A stretch of 64,000 nucleotides of DNA, taken from assembly GCA_965222995.1 (NCBI GenBank), contig OZ244977.1, positions 1,178,001-1,242,000 on the forward strand. The letters run 5' to 3'. The notes under the pieces are model-generated. The model searched no databases, was not told where the DNA came from, and saw nothing but the letters and a program-made list of their open reading frames with translations. Positions within the stretch are counted from its first letter, which is position 1. Each line of letters opens with the position of its first letter. Origin of the DNA: SB11 sp965222995 (GTDB lineage: Bacteria > Bacteroidota > Bacteroidia > UBA8524). Below, piece after piece: positions 1 through 9,774 of the stretch. The translations under genes were made by a program, and so were the position numbers.

Positions 1-2814
1 AAACCAATACCTGAAAAGTTTAGTGCAGTACTATTTGTTTTGGCATTTGTGCTGCTAATAATCTTTACCAGTTTCATCATCCAAACTATCCGAAGCATTA
101 TTTTAGACTCTAACATCCCCTTCGATGTATCTAATATCTATCATTTCACTTGGTTTAGTATTATTGGCTTACTTATAACGGCATTGTTGGTATCGGTTCA
201 TTTTTTTGCCAGTAACCTGGTGTACTCGCTAATGGTGCGTTATCAATTAAATGGAACCCGTTTTTTCATTTATGCACTTATTAGTGTTGCCCTGTATGCT
301 CTGTTTCAATATATAGATGTGGGTATACGCACCACACTTTTAATACAAGCACCTGCCTATGCATTTGCTTTACTATTGGTATTACAGTTGAGTAAAGAAT
401 TAAAAACGCCACAAAAAACCTTAGCGTTTGTATTGGTAGTGTCTGTTTTTGTGGCCTTACTTTTCTACAGGTTTAATGATGAAAAAGAACGTGCTAAAAG
501 AAAACATTATGCTATACAGTTGGGCGACTCTAAGGATATTGAAGCCGAAAGTGTTTTTACCGATATTGAGCATGAAATTGCTAACGACCCCAGAATTTTC
601 AAATACTTTACCAATGCTGTTTTTTCTAAACGAGACTTAGAAAAACATATCAAGCAGCTATATTTCTCAGGTTACTTAAGTAAGTATGATGTTGAGATTT
701 TTGATTACGATACTTTGGGTAACTTTTACAGAGAAAGTAATTATTATACCTACGACTTTGTAAATAACCTGTACAATAACTTTTCCCAGGCTACACTTAG
801 CAGTTATTTTTATTATATACTTTATCCTTCGGTACAGTACTCATACATAGCCAAATACGACTATTGCTCTGATGTGCGTACAATGGGTAGTATATACATA
901 CTGCTTAAACGGAAACTGATTCAAGACCAAAGCCTTTTTACTGAGCTTTTATCACAATCGGGAGGGGATAATAATTCGCCACCCTATAGTTATTCTTATG
1001 CATTGTACCAGAATAACCGTCTTGTAAATAAAGGGGGGAAGTATAGCTATCCGCTAACTTTTGATATTGATACCACAAGCCACAACGAGTTTATTAATGA
1101 GGATGGATATAGCCATTTTGTGAAACATGAGCCCAACAACATAAGTATTATAGTAAGCAAAAAAGAGAATGGAATATTACAGCCACTGGCAGTGTTTAGC
1201 TTTCTGTTTTTAATGCTGTTGCTATTTATAGCATTGTTGTTTGTGTATAACAGTTTTGTGTTAATGGTACGCTCCACAGTATCAAACTACCAGGAGCGGT
1301 GGAAACCACTAAGTAAGTTTTATAAGTTTATAGGCAAATTAACCCCGCTAAACGGTATGCGTGGGCTGCTGTTCAGTACCCGTATACAAGTTACCATGTT
1401 TGCTTTGGTATCAGCAATTTTACTGCTCTCAGGGTATATTTTCTTGCGGTATATAGATTATAAATATACGGAACGCCAGCAAGATAGGATGGTGAAGAAA
1501 ATAGAATCTGTTTCAAGTGCTTTTGAAAATCAGGCGCAATTTGAAATGCAGTTTATGTTGCCTACTGAACTCACGGCTTACTTAAACCAAATTGGCGATT
1601 TTTATGAAACGGACATTAACTTTTATAGTCCTGAGGGTACACTTATAACCTCAACAAAAAATAAAATCTTCACCAGCGGGTTAATAGCCCAGCAAATAAA
1701 CCCACTGGCATATCAGAAACTTAAAACAGAAAACCAGTCGTTTTATATTCACGATGAGAAAATTGGGTCGTTAAACTATGTGTCTGCTTACGTGCCTATT
1801 ATAGATTCAAGGCAAAATGCAGTAGCATACTTAAACCTTCCTTTCTTTACCAATGAAGCAGAGTTAAACGAAGAGATATCGGCCTTTTTCGTAAATTTTG
1901 TCAACCTGTATATTCTTTTCTTTTTGGTAGCTGCTGTTATAGCCTACTTTATTACTCAAAGGGTAACTGCACCGTTAACGCTGATACAGAATAAGCTGTC
2001 AACTACAAGTTTAGGCGCTAAAAATGAGATTATAGAATGGAATGAAGAGGATGAGATTGGTGAGTTGGTAGCACAGTATAATGAAATGATTGTAGCCCTT
2101 GAAGAAAGTGCTGATAAATTAGCCGAAAGCGAGAGGGAAGGGGCATGGCGCGAAATGGCAAGGCAAATTGCCCACGAAATTAAAAACCCTTTAACCCCTA
2201 TGAAGCTAAGTATACAGCATTTACAGCGGGCATGGGCAACAAAGGGAGAAAATATTGACGAAACATTTAAACGGGTTACCAATGTTTTGATTGAACAAAT
2301 AGACAGTCTTTCAAACCTTGCATCAGAGTTTTCGGCATTTGCTAAAATGCCTGAGCCTGTTGTTGAGGAATTGGAGCTGAACAATTTATTACAGTCAGTT
2401 GCATACCTTTATGAAGATACTGAAAACTTAGAGGTACGCTTTTACAAAACGGATAGTGAAGTAAAAGTAACGGCTGACAAAGACCAGTTGGGCCGTGTGT
2501 TTAAAAATATTGTTACCAATGCCATACAAGCAATACCTGAGGATGTTGAAGGTAGAATTGCAATAAACATTATTACTGAAGATGAAAAAGCTAAGGTATT
2601 GATTAAAGACAATGGTAAAGGAATACCGGAAGAGCAGGGAAATAAAGTGTTTATACCCAGCTTTAGCACAAAAACATCGGGTATGGGTTTAGGTTTGGCT
2701 ATTTCTAAGAAAATAATTGAAAGCTTTAATGGAAAAATTTATTTTGACTCTATAGAGGGCGAAGGGACTATATTTTATATTGAGTTGCCTTTGTTAAAGC
2801 AAGAATTAAGCTAA
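1..2814 (+). CDS. NtrY-like membrane sensor histidine kinase (5' end cut by window)
   Basis: The frame is open from the first base, so the gene begins upstream; the first in-window start-like codon (TTG at 40) lies inside a hydrophobic stretch and is unlikely to be the true start. 937 residues are visible. Several N-terminal membrane helices are followed by a sensor region, helices near residues 400, 470 and 645, a HAMP linker, a DHp domain and a HATPase domain. Seen motifs: H-box RQIAHEIKNPLTP (His about 725), N-box KNIVTNAIQAI, G1 DNGKGIPEE, F-box PSFSTK, G2 GMGLGLAISKK. The HEIKNPLTPMKLSIQ form is typical of the NtrY group. It should autophosphorylate and pass phosphate to a response regulator, which is not in view here. 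The signal sensed is unknown. It is convergent with rsmG, with 14 nt between stop codons. Confidence 0.9.
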   Translation, partial: KPIPEKFSAVLFVLAFVLLIIFTSFIIQTIRSIILDSNIPFDVSNIYHFTWFSIIGLLITALLVSVHFFASNLVYSLMVRYQLNGTRFFIYALISVALYALFQYIDVGIRTTLLIQAPAYAFALLLVLQLSKELKTPQKTLAFVLVVSVFVALLFYRFNDEKERAKRKHYAIQLGDSKDIEAESVFTDIEHEIANDPRIFKYFTNAVFSKRDLEKHIKQLYFSGYLSKYDVEIFDYDTLGNFYRESNYYTYDFVNNLYNNFSQATLSSYFYYILYPSVQYSYIAKYDYCSDVRTMGSIYILLKRKLIQDQSLFTELLSQSGGDNNSPPYSYSYALYQNNRLVNKGGKYSYPLTFDIDTTSHNEFINEDGYSHFVKHEPNNISIIVSKKENGILQPLAVFSFLFLMLLLFIALLFVYNSFVLMVRSTVSNYQERWKPLSKFYKFIGKLTPLNGMRGLLFSTRIQVTMFALVSAILLLSGYIFLRYIDYKYTERQQDRMVKKIESVSSAFENQAQFEMQFMLPTELTAYLNQIGDFYETDINFYSPEGTLITSTKNKIFTSGLIAQQINPLAYQKLKTENQSFYIHDEKIGSLNYVSAYVPIIDSRQNAVAYLNLPFFTNEAELNEEISAFFVNFVNLYILFFLVAAVIAYFITQRVTAPLTLIQNKLSTTSLGAKNEIIEWNEEDEIGELVAQYNEMIVALEESADKLAESEREGAWREMARQIAHEIKNPLTPMKLSIQHLQRAWATKGENIDETFKRVTNVLIEQIDSLSNLASEFSAFAKMPEPVVEELELNNLLQSVAYLYEDTENLEVRFYKTDSEVKVTADKDQLGRVFKNIVTNAIQAIPEDVEGRIAINIITEDEKAKVLIKDNGKGIPEEQGNKVFIPSFSTKTSGMGLGLAISKKIIESFNGKIYFDSIEGEGTIFYIELPLLKQELS

Positions 2815-2828
2815 AGCTGATACTTATT

Positions 2829-3467
2829 TTAACACCAAACCTGTATTACTGCTTTTGTTTCAAAAAAATCTTCTTCAAAGTACTGCAATAAGGGATACTG
2901 TTTTATAAAGCACTTAGGGTTTGCAGAGAGAAACTCGTTTAGCTCATCATCTAAATTACCGCCTTTTAGGTATAGTATTCCGTTGGGTAAAGCGTTTTTA
3001 CTTTCTTTCGGTATTTTGGTTTTCACCCACTCATAAAAAGGGGTAAGGCGGGTTACAGCACGGCTAATCACAAAATCAAATTTACCGTCCACTGTTTCAG
3101 CACGTTTATGATACGCTTTCACATTTTGTAAGCCTAAAGCCCCAGCGACTTCATTTACTACTTTTATTTTTTTGCCAATAGAGTCAACTAAAGTAAAATG
3201 GCACTTAGGAAATAATATAGCTAAGGGGATACCCGGGAAGCCCCCACCCGTGCCTACATCTAATAGTTTACTATCAGGAGCAAAGTTTATAACCTTTGCT
3301 ATTCCCAATGAGTGGAGTACGTGACGTTGGTATAGCTGCTCGATATCTTTTCTTGAAATAACATTAATTTTCTCATTCCACTCTTTATAAAGCGGGAGTA
3401 GCTGCTCAAACTGTTGAAGTTGTTTTGATGATAATGAGGGAAAGTATCGGGTTATTTCAGCAAGCAT
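2829..3467 (-). CDS. rsmG: 16S rRNA (guanine-527-N7)-methyltransferase RsmG
   Basis: 212 residues, the usual length for the family. The SAM-binding loop LLDVGTGGGFPGIPLA is at about residues 68-83, followed by the acidic strand end FTLVDSIGKK that contacts the cofactor. The N-terminal helical segment with YKEWNEKINVISRKD and the RHVLHSL motif are family hallmarks. It methylates G527 of 16S rRNA using S-adenosylmethionine, and loss gives low-level streptomycin resistance in other bacteria. ATG start at 3467. It lies 12 nt downstream of a glycosyltransferase gene on the same strand, so the two are probably cotranscribed; no functional link is evident. Confidence 0.95.
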   Translation of the reverse strand: MLAEITRYFPSLSSKQLQQFEQLLPLYKEWNEKINVISRKDIEQLYQRHVLHSLGIAKVINFAPDSKLLDVGTGGGFPGIPLAILFPKCHFTLVDSIGKKIKVVNEVAGALGLQNVKAYHKRAETVDGKFDFVISRAVTRLTPFYEWVKTKIPKESKNALPNGILYLKGGNLDDELNEFLSANPKCFIKQYPLLQYFEEDFFETKAVIQVWC

Positions 3468-3479
3468 AATATGGTTTTT

Positions 3480-4598
3480 TTACCACATCCATTTTTTTTG
3501 GCGGCTAAACAAGGTTCTTATACCAGTGAACAGGTAATAAATAAAGTAGAAAATATCTAAAATAAGCAAACCCCAAATAAGGTTACTTTCTTTCAGCTTC
3601 TGCATTGCTCCAAAAAATACTACAAACATTACCAGCAAACGGCTCCCGAAAATTATTCCAGTTACTTCAGGTTCCTGCCATAAAGCAGCCAGCACTATGC
3701 CTGAGATATAAAATAAAATATGGGTAATATTCAGTAAACTCAACCAAAATTTGTGTTTAAACTTATAATGTTTACCTGTGTGTAGGTGGCGGCGTTTTTG
3801 CTTAAACCAATCGCCCCATTTTTTCTTAGGTATTGAAACTGTAAAGGCTCCAGGAGTAATACTAATATTTGTATTTTTTTTTGTGGCTACTTCATTCACA
3901 AATAAATCATCATCGCCGGAGAGTATGTGGTTGTGTTTCGCAAATCCTTTAACTCTGAAAAAAGTACTTTTTTGGTAGCTTAAATTTCTGCCTACTCCCA
4001 TATATGGGCTTTTAGCCAATGCAAACGAAAGGTATTGCATTGCTGTATAAAAAGTTTCGTAGCGAATGAGGTAATTTAATACCCCTCCTTTCTTTTCATA
4101 AGCACCATACCCAAGCACTATTTCTGTTTTGGGTGTATATGCTTGTTGCATTTCGGTTATCCAGCTATCGCTTGCAGGATAACAATCAGCATCGGTTAAT
4201 AGTAATGTTTCGTATTGTGCAGCTTTTATACCTAGTGTAAGTGCAAACTTTTTTCCTTTAGGGTAACGCTCCTGCTCTTCAATAGTTACTACTTTAAGGT
4301 TTTTATGATGTGCCGATAATTCTTTTAACAGTTCTTCTGTAGCATCCCATGAGCAGTTGTTTACCACTACAATTTCATAAGTGGGGTGATTTTGATTGAA
4401 AAACTTTGGAAGATGTTTTGTAAGGTTTTCTACTTCGTTTTTGGCAACAATAATTACCGAAACAGGCTCAACAGTTTGAGTGTTTTTGGTTGGCGAATAC
4501 AAAGCCAAGCGGCTGAATATTCCTAAATAGTATAGTATTTGTACAAGTGCAAAAAAACCAAATGCAATTTGCAAACCTTGCAACACACTTATCTCCAT
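3480..4598 (-). CDS. Membrane-anchored family 2 glycosyltransferase
   Basis: 372 residues. One N-terminal membrane helix (residues 5-30) is followed by a GT-A domain: VSVIIVAKNEVENL (nucleotide-sugar binding start), LLTDADCYP (DxD metal site), GDDDLFVNE (catalytic acidic motif) and QKRRHLHTG (a variant of the QxxRW motif). Two or three C-terminal membrane helices follow. This arrangement fits processive or lipid-acceptor glycosyltransferases that act on the cytoplasmic face of the inner membrane. Donor and acceptor cannot be read from the sequence. The ATG at 4598 lies only 6 nt after a TATTTTTG promoter-like box (4604-4611), implying a nearly leaderless mRNA. It is followed by rsmG. Confidence 0.85.
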   Translation of the reverse strand: MEISVLQGLQIAFGFFALVQILYYLGIFSRLALYSPTKNTQTVEPVSVIIVAKNEVENLTKHLPKFFNQNHPTYEIVVVNNCSWDATEELLKELSAHHKNLKVVTIEEQERYPKGKKFALTLGIKAAQYETLLLTDADCYPASDSWITEMQQAYTPKTEIVLGYGAYEKKGGVLNYLIRYETFYTAMQYLSFALAKSPYMGVGRNLSYQKSTFFRVKGFAKHNHILSGDDDLFVNEVATKKNTNISITPGAFTVSIPKKKWGDWFKQKRRHLHTGKHYKFKHKFWLSLLNITHILFYISGIVLAALWQEPEVTGIIFGSRLLVMFVVFFGAMQKLKESNLIWGLLILDIFYFIYYLFTGIRTLFSRQKKWMW

Positions 4599-4603
4599 TG
4601 TTG

Positions 4604-4611
4604 CAAAAATA
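4604..4611 (-). promoter_or_regulatory. Putative -7 promoter box for the glycosyltransferase gene
   Basis: The minus strand reads TATTTTTG, matching the Bacteroidota -7 consensus TAnnTTTG. The final G is 6 nt before the ATG, so the transcript would start at or next to the start codon. No clear TTTG/TTG element is visible at the expected -33 distance. Confidence 0.45.
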
Positions 4612-4684
4612 GCAGCATTGGCTATTGTGCTTTTGTTTTAATGTCCACAGAAGCAGCCCTTAAATGTTAATAATTTGTTATATG

Positions 4685-6112
4685 TTAAAACATGGGTTTA
4701 CCCGTACTCCACTCAAGAATGGCTTTTGCTTTGGCATACTTACCTTTTAGTTCTGCTAATTTCACCTGGGCTTCAATAAGTGAACGTTCTCTACGGTTTA
4801 TTAAAAACAAAGAACTTTCCCCATTTTCAAACCTTGTTTGTTCTCCATTTCGCATTAACCGTGTGTTTTTTACCATTTCTTGTTGCACATTAAGCATTTG
4901 TGCCAGGTTTGTCATTTCGTTATAACTTGTGTACACTTGGTTTACAATATCCCTTCGGTTTTGCTGTAAGCTAAACTCGGTTTGTTTCAGTTTTATGTTG
5001 GTAAGCGAGAGTTTTCCCCTCTCTTTTCTTAAGAAAAGTGGTGTGTAAAAACTAATGCCCATTTTGTAGTTATTTTCATAATGACCAACGTTTAGTTCGG
5101 TTTCATCAAAAGGGGCATTTAGTAATGGGGTAAACTCAAAGTTTAGTGTTGGTAGTAATGCTTGTTTTCTATAGAGGCGTTCTATTTTTAGTTGTTGTAT
5201 TTTAAACTCTTGTTTTCTTATTTCAGGGTGAAGTGTGTTTGCATTATCTGCCATAACTTTTAGCTCTTCGGCACTAATAGTTGTTATTTCATTACCCTGT
5301 TCTGATGGATAAACCCCTTTCTTCAACTCAAGCGGCTGTTGCTTATCATCCCACAAATAATTTGATACTAATATGGCGCTGTTTTTAAATTCAAGCTCAG
5401 CTTCTAACAACATGGCCTGCCTTTTTTGCACTTCAATTTTTGCTTCTATACTATCAATTCCTGCGGCTTCGCCTAGTAATACATTGCTACGCACAAACGT
5501 AAACCGTTGTTGAGCTAAATTAAATCCTTCGGTTACAAACCTTAATTTTTGATAAGATTGCTGCCATTGCCAAAAGTCTTTGGCTGCTTGAAGAAGTATT
5601 TTATTCAGTACTTTTATTTGCTCTTGTTCAGCTATATTTCTAAACAGCTTCGCTTGTCTTAAAGTATTTCTTCTTTCATCAATAATAAGTCCTTCAAGTA
5701 TGGGGACACTTAAGCCTGCGTATAAAAGCCCAGCATTGGGTGTAAACTCATCACCATCGGCAAACTGCCCCGTATTGCGGTCGTAACCTGCTTTAATGTC
5801 AACACCAATCCATGTAGGTATTTTTATAGAGGGTTGGAAGTACCTAAAGTAATTTTCGTCTTTAAACTCTTTTTCTTCGTATGTAAATGAAATACTTGGG
5901 TCGAACATTCCCCTGGCCATGGTAATTTCACTTCTGGCTGCATCAGGCAATAAGTTGGCCTGTTTTACCAGAGGATGATAAGTGAGAATATGCGTGTAAA
6001 ACTGTTTTAGAGTTATTGAGTCATCAAAAGCCATAGTTTTCCCATTACCCTTTTGGGGTATTAGTAATAAACATGTAGCTGCTACTGTAAAATATTTTAC
6101 TATATCCCTCAA
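4685..6112 (-). CDS. TolC-family outer membrane channel protein
   Basis: 475 residues, in the usual range for TolC/OEP proteins. The start is a TTG at 6112, five nt after the upstream stop; the next in-frame ATG would remove the signal peptide (KYFTVAATCLLLIP), so TTG is preferred. The body is long amphipathic helices with the TolC-typical pair of halves: residues about 40-260 with ILTYHPLVKQA and RNTLRQAK, and about 285-465 with the helical pattern around LHPEIRKQE. It should form the outer-membrane/periplasmic tunnel of a tripartite exporter with the HlyD-like and ABC proteins encoded just upstream on the same strand. It is the last gene of that three-gene operon. No strong terminator is visible after it. 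Confidence 0.88.
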   Translation of the reverse strand: MRDIVKYFTVAATCLLLIPQKGNGKTMAFDDSITLKQFYTHILTYHPLVKQANLLPDAARSEITMARGMFDPSISFTYEEKEFKDENYFRYFQPSIKIPTWIGVDIKAGYDRNTGQFADGDEFTPNAGLLYAGLSVPILEGLIIDERRNTLRQAKLFRNIAEQEQIKVLNKILLQAAKDFWQWQQSYQKLRFVTEGFNLAQQRFTFVRSNVLLGEAAGIDSIEAKIEVQKRQAMLLEAELEFKNSAILVSNYLWDDKQQPLELKKGVYPSEQGNEITTISAEELKVMADNANTLHPEIRKQEFKIQQLKIERLYRKQALLPTLNFEFTPLLNAPFDETELNVGHYENNYKMGISFYTPLFLRKERGKLSLTNIKLKQTEFSLQQNRRDIVNQVYTSYNEMTNLAQMLNVQQEMVKNTRLMRNGEQTRFENGESSLFLINRRERSLIEAQVKLAELKGKYAKAKAILEWSTGKPMF

Positions 6113-6117
6113 AGTGA

Positions 6118-7500
6118 TTATTTACTTTTTTTTGGCTTTAGATATTTTTGTCCTTTTTTTTCTGTTTCCGTTTTCGCTCCTTCAGGAAAATCAGGAGGGA
6201 AACCGTTAAATTGTCGCCAAATTTCATACCATACAGGTACATTGTTTAGCATTGCCCAACAGTATGTTCCCGAACCCATTTGTATTTGTTGGGGCCAGGG
6301 CTCATCGCTGGGGTCAGGTACTATTAGTAGTCTAAATTTACTATTGCTACTACTTACACGGTCAATGTTTTGTACTATGCCACCAAAAGTACCAACTGAT
6401 ACATCGGGCCAACCTGAAAAAACCAATGCAGGCCAACCATCAAACTGAACACGTACTTTAGAGCCTTCATGCACTATTGGTAAGTCTAACGGGCGTATAT
6501 ACATTTCTACTGCCAGTTGTGGTGCTTTAGGCATTATTGAAACCACATTTTCACCTTCTTTTATTGCTTCGCCTATACCTGCTTTTAAAGCTTTTACAAC
6601 ATAACCTGTTTGTGGTGCCCGTATGGTATAAAAACCATTTCTAATAGACAGGTTTGAATACTCGATATTTAGTTTGGCTAACTTTTCTTGTGATTCAAAA
6701 ACATTAGCCTGTGTTTCAGCAATAGTTGATTCTGCTTTTGAGATTTTTTCTAAGTATTCAGCTTCAAGAGAATTTAGCTGTATACGTGCATTAATTAACT
6801 CATTTACAGATTTATTGTAATCTACTTGGGCTGCCACAGATTTGGCTGATGCCATCTGGTATTTTGATTGACGCTCTTGAAGTTTTGTTTGAGTAGTAAG
6901 TGATGAATCGTATAAAAGTTTATTACGGCGGTATTGGTCGTACGTATTTGCCGAATCTATTTTTGAAGCTACCATTTTTGCACTGTCAGAGCTTACTTTT
7001 AATGCTGCTTGTATTAATTTGTTTCGAGCTTTTTGTAAGCTAAATTCCAACGACCTTTCAAGAAATTCTATCTGGTTTTTAAGTGCAAGTATTTTATTTT
7101 GTTTTGCAGTAATGTTATCTTCTTTTGCCTTTATCTGTAAGGCCATTCTATTAAGAAGGTTAGTATCTAAAAACTTTTCTTTTACTTCTGTAATTACAAT
7201 AATCGTATCGCCTTCTTCAACATATTGTCCTTCTTGTACGTACCATTTTGCTATTCTGCCCGGTATAAGTGAAGGAAGTGTTTGTGGACGTTCCTGAGGC
7301 TTTAAGGCTGTTGTTCTTCCGTACCCAGATACGTTTTGTTGCCAAGGAAGGAACAAACATATTGCTAAAAATATAAAAATGCCCATTAACCAGCGGCGAA
7401 CAACTTTCACTTTTACCGGCATATTTATAAGCCCTATGGAGTAGAGACGCTTTTTCTCCAAATCGTTTTTATCTACTTTATTTTCAGACAAGTTTAGCAT
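6118..7500 (-). CDS. HlyD-family periplasmic adaptor (membrane fusion protein)
   Basis: 460 residues. A single membrane helix near residues 38-55 (MGIFIFLAICLFLPW) is followed by a split biotinyl-lipoyl domain (IPGRIAKWYVQEGQYVEEGD and IRAPQTGYVVKALKAGIGE) that brackets a long coiled-coil hairpin (about residues 125-290), then a beta-barrel domain (VEMYIRPLDLPIVHEGSKV). This is the HlyD/EmrA layout. It links the inner-membrane ABC protein to the TolC-like channel. ATG at 7500, six nt after the ABC gene stop, and five nt before the TolC gene, so the three genes are almost certainly one transcript and one complex. The exported substrate is not identifiable. Confidence 0.9.
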   Translation of the reverse strand: MLNLSENKVDKNDLEKKRLYSIGLINMPVKVKVVRRWLMGIFIFLAICLFLPWQQNVSGYGRTTALKPQERPQTLPSLIPGRIAKWYVQEGQYVEEGDTIIVITEVKEKFLDTNLLNRMALQIKAKEDNITAKQNKILALKNQIEFLERSLEFSLQKARNKLIQAALKVSSDSAKMVASKIDSANTYDQYRRNKLLYDSSLTTQTKLQERQSKYQMASAKSVAAQVDYNKSVNELINARIQLNSLEAEYLEKISKAESTIAETQANVFESQEKLAKLNIEYSNLSIRNGFYTIRAPQTGYVVKALKAGIGEAIKEGENVVSIMPKAPQLAVEMYIRPLDLPIVHEGSKVRVQFDGWPALVFSGWPDVSVGTFGGIVQNIDRVSSSNSKFRLLIVPDPSDEPWPQQIQMGSGTYCWAMLNNVPVWYEIWRQFNGFPPDFPEGAKTETEKKGQKYLKPKKSK

Positions 7501-7506
7501 GTGGTG

Positions 7507-9774
7507 TTAGTTAGTTACTAAAAGCCTAAAATCATTCATTTTCATCAACTCATCAAAAGTTCCTGTACCTCTTACTTCACCTTTGTGTATAAAAACAACT
7601 TTTGTACACTGCGATAAAAGCTGCGGGTCATTTGAAACCGATACCAAGGTCCATGGCATTTCCCTATCCACAACAAAATTCAATATTTCTCTTTTCTCTT
7701 TTCTTTCAATACTTCTAAATGAGCCGTCATCATCAAATACCAGTATCCTAGGTCGTTCAACAATACTTCGAGCCATTATAATCCTTTCTTCCAAGCTTTT
7801 TGCAAAATCTCCTCTACTGGCACTTAAGTGTGTTTTTAAGCCCATAGGTAAATTATTTACAAACTCTGTTAAGCCAACTTCATCAATAGCCCATAGTACA
7901 TCTTTCAGTTTTAAGTCAGACCTTCCAACGGTAATGTTTTCTTCAATTGTTCCATCAAAAACAAAACTTTCACTTAATATTTCTCCAATAACTCCTCTGT
8001 AATCACTAATATTAATATCTCTAAGTGAAACACCATCAACGGTTATTAAACCTTCGTAATGGTGTAATAAACCGGTTATTATTTTTAGTAAAGTGGTTTT
8101 GCCACAGCCGTTAAACCCTGCAATTCCTAATCGCTCTTTATTTCCAATTTCTAAATTTATATTCTTTAAAGTAGGAGATTTTGCCCCATCGTAACGATAG
8201 TTTAGGTTACTTATTTTTATTTCAAGCCCTTCTTTTATACCGCTTTCTTTTATTACTTCATTTAGCTGCAATCCTTGATTGTTTTCTAAAGGTATATCGG
8301 TTACATGGCCTACTTTTTCAGCTCCGGTAAGTAAATCGTAAAGTGTTTCCAGTGTAGATATTAACTTTTCTACCGAAGAAATAACTAATATTATAATAAT
8401 CTCAGCTGCAACAAACTGACCTAGATTAATTTGTCTGTCAACCACCAAGAATCCCCCTAAAATAAGTAGCCCTGCAGTGATAAGTGTTTTAAAAACAATT
8501 ATTGCGGCATACTGCCTTTTAAGTATTTTAAAGTGTGCCTGCCTGGCTCCTAAATATTTATAAACGTATTTATCCATACGTTCAACAGAAATATTGGTAT
8601 TTCCTGCAAGTTTAAACGTAACTAAATTACGTGCAATCTCTTCAAGCCAATAAACAACTTTGTATTTATATTTAGATTCTTCAATACTGGTGCTTAAACC
8701 TCGATTCCAGGTAAGCCTGAATACTAAAAATAGCAGTGATATTAGTAATAACCCGAAGAAAATAAAAAACGAGTGGTAAAACGCCAGCAGTATTAATCCA
8801 AATCCAATTTGTAAACCCGCACTAATGAGGTCGATTAATATTTTGGGTAATGATTTTTGTATGGTTAAAATATCAAAAAATCTATTAATTAGCTCAGGAG
8901 TATATTGCTTATTTAGTGATTCTATTTTTAGTTTTGGTATACGGTAGCTAAACTCGTATGCTGCTTTTGTAAATACGCGTTGTTGCAAAACTTCCACCGT
9001 TTCCAGCTGTATTACCTGTAACCAACCCACTACAAATGTGGCTATAATAATTAATGAGACTAGTATATACATTGAGTTTAGTATAACACCTCCCGATATT
9101 AAGCTTATCATTGCTTGTAGCCCTAATGGAAGTGCAAGGTTTACTAAACCAGTAAGAATGGCATAAAAATATAGATAGCCTATTTCTTTTCTTTCTGACC
9201 TAAGTAGTCTGAAAACCCGCTGTGCGGGGGTTAGATGTGCATGACTATCACCGTTATCCTGGTCAGATGTTAAGGAGTCTACCTGAAACCCTGTAATGAA
9301 GAAAATATCATCAGGGGTGGCTTCTGAGTTTTCATATTTATTTATTTCTTCAGGTAAATCAGATATTTTACTTAAGTCAGTAAAATTAGCTAAGTAATTT
9401 ATCAACTCATTTTTTTCATGAAACTCTATACTTGCAGGTATTTCACTATTAAACTCTAAAACAGTGAAATGCTTATCTGTTTTATGCTTAATTATAACAG
9501 GTATAAGAGTATCAGCTTTTTTGAATGCAATTATTGGGAAGCTTAAACTTTCTAAGACCTGACTAAATTCTTGAGGTTGAAGTCTGTTATTTGTTAAGAA
9601 AATTAACTTTAAATAACTGCCTACATCTACCAGTTCTCTTGAAAAGAGAATCAAGTCGTTATATTCTGAAGTTTCATACCTGCCTTTTTCTTCTTTTAAA
9701 ATAAAAGGGTCTATGTGATTGCCTGAAAATTGGGCAAATTGTTCCGCAAGAGCTATTACTATTCTGGTATTCAT
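7507..9774 (-). CDS. Type-I-secretion-like ABC exporter with degenerate ATPase
   Basis: 755 residues. Residues 1-190 are soluble and include FPIIAFKKADTLIPV and KHFTVLEF, which resemble a catalytically inactive C39-like domain of type I secretion ABC proteins. A six-helix transporter domain spans about 200-480, and the nucleotide-binding domain about 520-755. Walker A is intact (GFNGCGKTT), but the Q-loop Gln aligns with Ser (ILSESFVF), the LSGGQ signature reads FAKSLEER, Walker B ends in Asp-Asp (ILVFDDD, where Asp-Glu is usual), and the H-loop His aligns with Asn (LVSVSND). ATP binding is likely but normal hydrolysis is doubtful. It is the first gene of an operon with HlyD-like and TolC-like partners. 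A related uncharacterised group with similar degeneration probably exists in Bacteroidota (from memory). Confidence 0.85.
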   Translation of the reverse strand: MNTRIVIALAEQFAQFSGNHIDPFILKEEKGRYETSEYNDLILFSRELVDVGSYLKLIFLTNNRLQPQEFSQVLESLSFPIIAFKKADTLIPVIIKHKTDKHFTVLEFNSEIPASIEFHEKNELINYLANFTDLSKISDLPEEINKYENSEATPDDIFFITGFQVDSLTSDQDNGDSHAHLTPAQRVFRLLRSERKEIGYLYFYAILTGLVNLALPLGLQAMISLISGGVILNSMYILVSLIIIATFVVGWLQVIQLETVEVLQQRVFTKAAYEFSYRIPKLKIESLNKQYTPELINRFFDILTIQKSLPKILIDLISAGLQIGFGLILLAFYHSFFIFFGLLLISLLFLVFRLTWNRGLSTSIEESKYKYKVVYWLEEIARNLVTFKLAGNTNISVERMDKYVYKYLGARQAHFKILKRQYAAIIVFKTLITAGLLILGGFLVVDRQINLGQFVAAEIIIILVISSVEKLISTLETLYDLLTGAEKVGHVTDIPLENNQGLQLNEVIKESGIKEGLEIKISNLNYRYDGAKSPTLKNINLEIGNKERLGIAGFNGCGKTTLLKIITGLLHHYEGLITVDGVSLRDINISDYRGVIGEILSESFVFDGTIEENITVGRSDLKLKDVLWAIDEVGLTEFVNNLPMGLKTHLSASRGDFAKSLEERIIMARSIVERPRILVFDDDGSFRSIERKEKREILNFVVDREMPWTLVSVSNDPQLLSQCTKVVFIHKGEVRGTGTFDELMKMNDFRLLVTN

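Noticed and set aside
40..42. TTG as the start of the first sensor kinase
   Set aside because: The frame is open to position 1 and the TTG lies in a membrane helix, so the gene is cut by the window.
1956..2384. Long minus-strand open frame opposite the kinase DHp domain
   Set aside because: It is a shadow of the strong coding sequence on the other strand, with no family features of its own.
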